DNA of 6,738 nucleotides from CAIOSQ01 sp044359885 (GTDB lineage Bacteria; Pseudomonadota; Alphaproteobacteria; CACIAM-22H2): NCBI GenBank assembly GCA_044359885.1, contig JBIKLI010000249.1, forward strand, positions 1 to 6,738, in the 5' to 3' direction. The notes beneath the pieces were generated by a model that worked only from the letters and a program-made list of their open reading frames with translations, was not told the DNA's origin and ran no database searches. Numbering within the stretch: the stretch's first letter is position 1; each line of letters starts with the position of its first letter. A program made the position numbers and the translations under genes. Of the stretch, positions 5,127 to 6,738 are shown piece by piece.

Positions 5127-6100
5127 GGCGCAGCGCCGAGCGGGGCGTGGCAGCGCACGGCCGCGCCGGCGACGCCCTCGGCCCGCAGTGCCGGCATCTC
5201 CAGGCAGCGCGCATCGGCGCGCGGGCAGCGCTCTCGGAAGCTGCAGCCCGGCGGCAGGCGCAGCAGCGACGGCGTCGTGCCGGGGATCTGCGCCAGGCGC
5301 GATCCCGGCGGTGCGTCGCCCGGGACCGAGTCGAGCAGGCCGCGCGTGTACGGATGGCGTGGCTGCGCGAGGACCTGTCGCGCCGGACCGGCCTCGACGA
5401 TCTTGCCGGCGTACATGACCGCGATGTCGTCGGCGAGGTTGGAGACGACGGCCAGGTCGTGGCTGATCCAGATCAGTGCGACACCGGTCTCGCGCGCCAG
5501 ACGCCGCATCTCGTGCAGGATCTGGCCCTGGATCGAGACGTCGAGCGCCGTGGTTGGCTCGTCGGCGACGATCAGGTCGGGACGGTGCAGCATCGCGGTG
5601 GCGATGGCCACGCGCTGGCGCATGCCGCCCGAAAGCTGGTGCGGATAGGCGCGCAGCCTTTCCGAGGCGCCGGGGATCCCGACCTTGGCCAGCAGATCGG
5701 CGGCGCGCGCCAGTCCGTCGGCGCGCCCGATGCGCTTGTGCGCGCGCAGCGCCAGCAGCATCTGGTCGCCGATGGTCAGGACCGGGTTCAGGGTCATCAT
5801 CGGGTCCTGGAAGACCATGGCGATCCGCTGGCCGCGCAGCTGGCGCAGCGCTTCGGCCGGCATGCCGACCAGTTCGCGGCCGTCGAACCGGATCGATCCG
5901 CCGACGATGCGACCGGGCGGGTCGACAAGACCGAGGATGGAGAAGCCGGTGACGCTCTTGCCGGACCCGGACTCGCCGACGAGCCCCAGGATCCGGCCGC
6001 GATCCACCGCCAGGTCGACGCCGTCGACGGCCTTCGCGACGCCGGCGCGGGTGAAGAAATGGGTCGCGAGACCGGAGACCTGGAGCAGCGGCCCGGTCAT
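5123..6100 (-). CDS. DppD/OppD-type ABC importer ATP-binding protein
   Basis: This 325-residue ATPase pairs with the DppF-like subunit. Motifs are Walker A GESGSGKSVT (42-51), Q98 in VFQDP, signature SGGMRQR (157-163), Walker B LIVADE (176-181), D-loop TALD (184-187) and H214. MRQR in the signature and the short N-terminus are characteristic of the DppD/OppD side. The C-terminal domain (HPYTRGLL from 249) has four cysteines, C286, C292, C299 and C317, with the same Cx5Cx6Cx17C spacing as its partner. The ATG at 6100 overlaps the permease stop in an ATGA, and only a weak GAAG precedes it, which fits translational coupling. No key residue is missing. Confidence 0.95.
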   Translation of the reverse strand: MTGPLLQVSGLATHFFTRAGVAKAVDGVDLAVDRGRILGLVGESGSGKSVTGFSILGLVDPPGRIVGGSIRFDGRELVGMPAEALRQLRGQRIAMVFQDPMMTLNPVLTIGDQMLLALRAHKRIGRADGLARAADLLAKVGIPGASERLRAYPHQLSGGMRQRVAIATAMLHRPDLIVADEPTTALDVSIQGQILHEMRRLARETGVALIWISHDLAVVSNLADDIAVMYAGKIVEAGPARQVLAQPRHPYTRGLLDSVPGDAPPGSRLAQIPGTTPSLLRLPPGCSFRERCPRADARCLEMPALRAEGVAGAAVRCHAPLGAAP

Positions 6101-6738
6101 CGCTTCAGCCGCGGGTTCAGCTGGTCGCGCACCTGGTCGCCGACGACGTTGACGGAGACGATCAGGACGATGAGCGCGATGCCCGGATAGATCGAGATCC
6201 AGTAGCGGCCGGAGAGCAGATACTGGAAGCCGTTCGCGATCAGCATGCCGAGCGACGGCTCTGTCGAGGGCAGACCGAGCCCGAGAAACGACAGCGTCGC
6301 CTCCAGCGCGATCGAATTGGCGACCTGGACCGTCGCGACGACGATCAGCGGCGGCAGGCAGTTTGGCAGGATATGGCGGAAGATCACCTGCAGCGCGGGC
6401 AGCGGCACCGACAGCGCCGCTTCGACATAGTCCTTGCCGCGCTCGGCGATGGCGGCGCCATGGGCCGTGCGCGCGTAATAGGCGTATTGCGCCGCGACCA
6501 GCGCGGCGATCAGTTGGGGCTTGCCCTTGCCGAGCAGCGCCGACAGCACGAGCGCCAGCAGGATGGCCGGGAAGGAGAGCTGCAGGTCGACGATGCGCAT
6601 CGTCAGGGCCTCGAACCGGCCGCCCAGGAAGGCGGCGAGGACGCCCATCGTCGCGCCGATCGCAAGCGCGATGCCGCCGGCCAGGATGCCGATCTGCAGC
6701 GAGATGCGCAGGCCGTAGATCATCGCCGACAGCAGGTC
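6097..6738 (-). CDS. DppC/OppC-type ABC importer permease, 5'-partial
   Basis: The frame is open to the window's right edge; 213 residues are visible where the family usually has about 280-300. The missing part would hold the N-terminus and first membrane helix. The visible start DLLSAMIYGLRISL matches the conserved GRDxLSRxxYGxRxSL region of DppC proteins. Hydrophobic segments lie at visible residues of about 16-38, 56-70, 75-90, 128-150 and 184-200. The cytoplasmic EAA loop that docks on the ATPases is at 106-125 (EAALSVPLPA ... HILPN), but the usually conserved glycine is proline here. SFLGLGLPSTEPSLGMLI and the ending NVVGDQVRDQLNPRLKR are family hallmarks. The ATG at 6723 is internal to this conserved region and is not the start. 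A DppB-like permease and a binding protein are expected upstream, beyond the edge. Confidence 0.93.
   Translation of the reverse strand, partial: DLLSAMIYGLRISLQIGILAGGIALAIGATMGVLAAFLGGRFEALTMRIVDLQLSFPAILLALVLSALLGKGKPQLIAALVAAQYAYYARTAHGAAIAERGKDYVEAALSVPLPALQVIFRHILPNCLPPLIVVATVQVANSIALEATLSFLGLGLPSTEPSLGMLIANGFQYLLSGRYWISIYPGIALIVLIVSVNVVGDQVRDQLNPRLKR

Noticed and set aside
4137..5648. 503-codon plus-strand open frame antisense to the two ABC ATPases
   Set aside because: It has shadow composition, no motif, and runs across the junction of two well-supported genes.
6721..6723. ATG as the start of the permease gene
   Set aside because: The frame continues to the edge as DLLSA, part of the conserved GRDxLS region, so the gene is cut by the window.

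Overview
The window is GC-rich (by eye about two-thirds or more G+C), densely coded and has strongly GC-biased third codon positions. Together with the gene types this suggests a metabolically versatile proteobacterium, probably an alphaproteobacterium. That is an inference from composition and gene content; no taxonomic marker is present. No RNA gene, insertion sequence, CRISPR array or phage gene was seen, and no gap between genes reaches 60 bases.

Layout, left half (1-4109): four plus-strand catabolic genes are interrupted by one minus-strand gene. The first is a 5'-truncated DapA-family (class I, Schiff-base) aldolase/dehydratase (1-786). Next is a minus-strand, probably exported DUF2314/YegJ-like protein (803-1324). 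Three closely packed plus-strand genes follow: a mandelate racemase/muconate lactonizing enzyme (MR/MLE) family member of the enolase superfamily (1360-2499), an OtnC-type class II aldolase/decarboxylase (2496-3128), and an HSL-family alpha/beta hydrolase (3144-4109). The MR/MLE and OtnC-like genes overlap by four bases, and the hydrolase follows 15 bases after the latter.

Layout, right half (4119-6738): a convergent minus-strand block encodes part of a Dpp/Opp-type (peptide/nickel/opine class) ABC importer. In transcription order it holds a DppC-like permease (5' end outside the window), a DppD-like ATPase and a DppF-like ATPase, each joined to the next by a four-base ATGA overlap. The second permease and the substrate-binding protein would be expected beyond the right edge.

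How it may work together (inference): an importer brings in a small carboxylated or esterified compound. The hydrolase could remove an ester, the MR/MLE enzyme could dehydrate or epimerise an acid-sugar-like substrate, the DapA-family enzyme could cleave or dehydrate the resulting 2-keto acid, and the OtnC-like enzyme could decarboxylate a phosphorylated 3-keto acid. No kinase or dehydrogenase partner of OtnC is visible. The DapA-like and MR/MLE enzymes both depart from textbook active sites (Tyr to Gln; K-x-Q instead of K-x-K), so the substrate cannot be named from sequence and may not be a standard one.

The most distinctive structural points are the antisense gene sitting inside the catabolic cluster, a 9-bp perfect hairpin that contains the stop codons of two convergent genes, and a 12-bp palindrome at the divergent start region.
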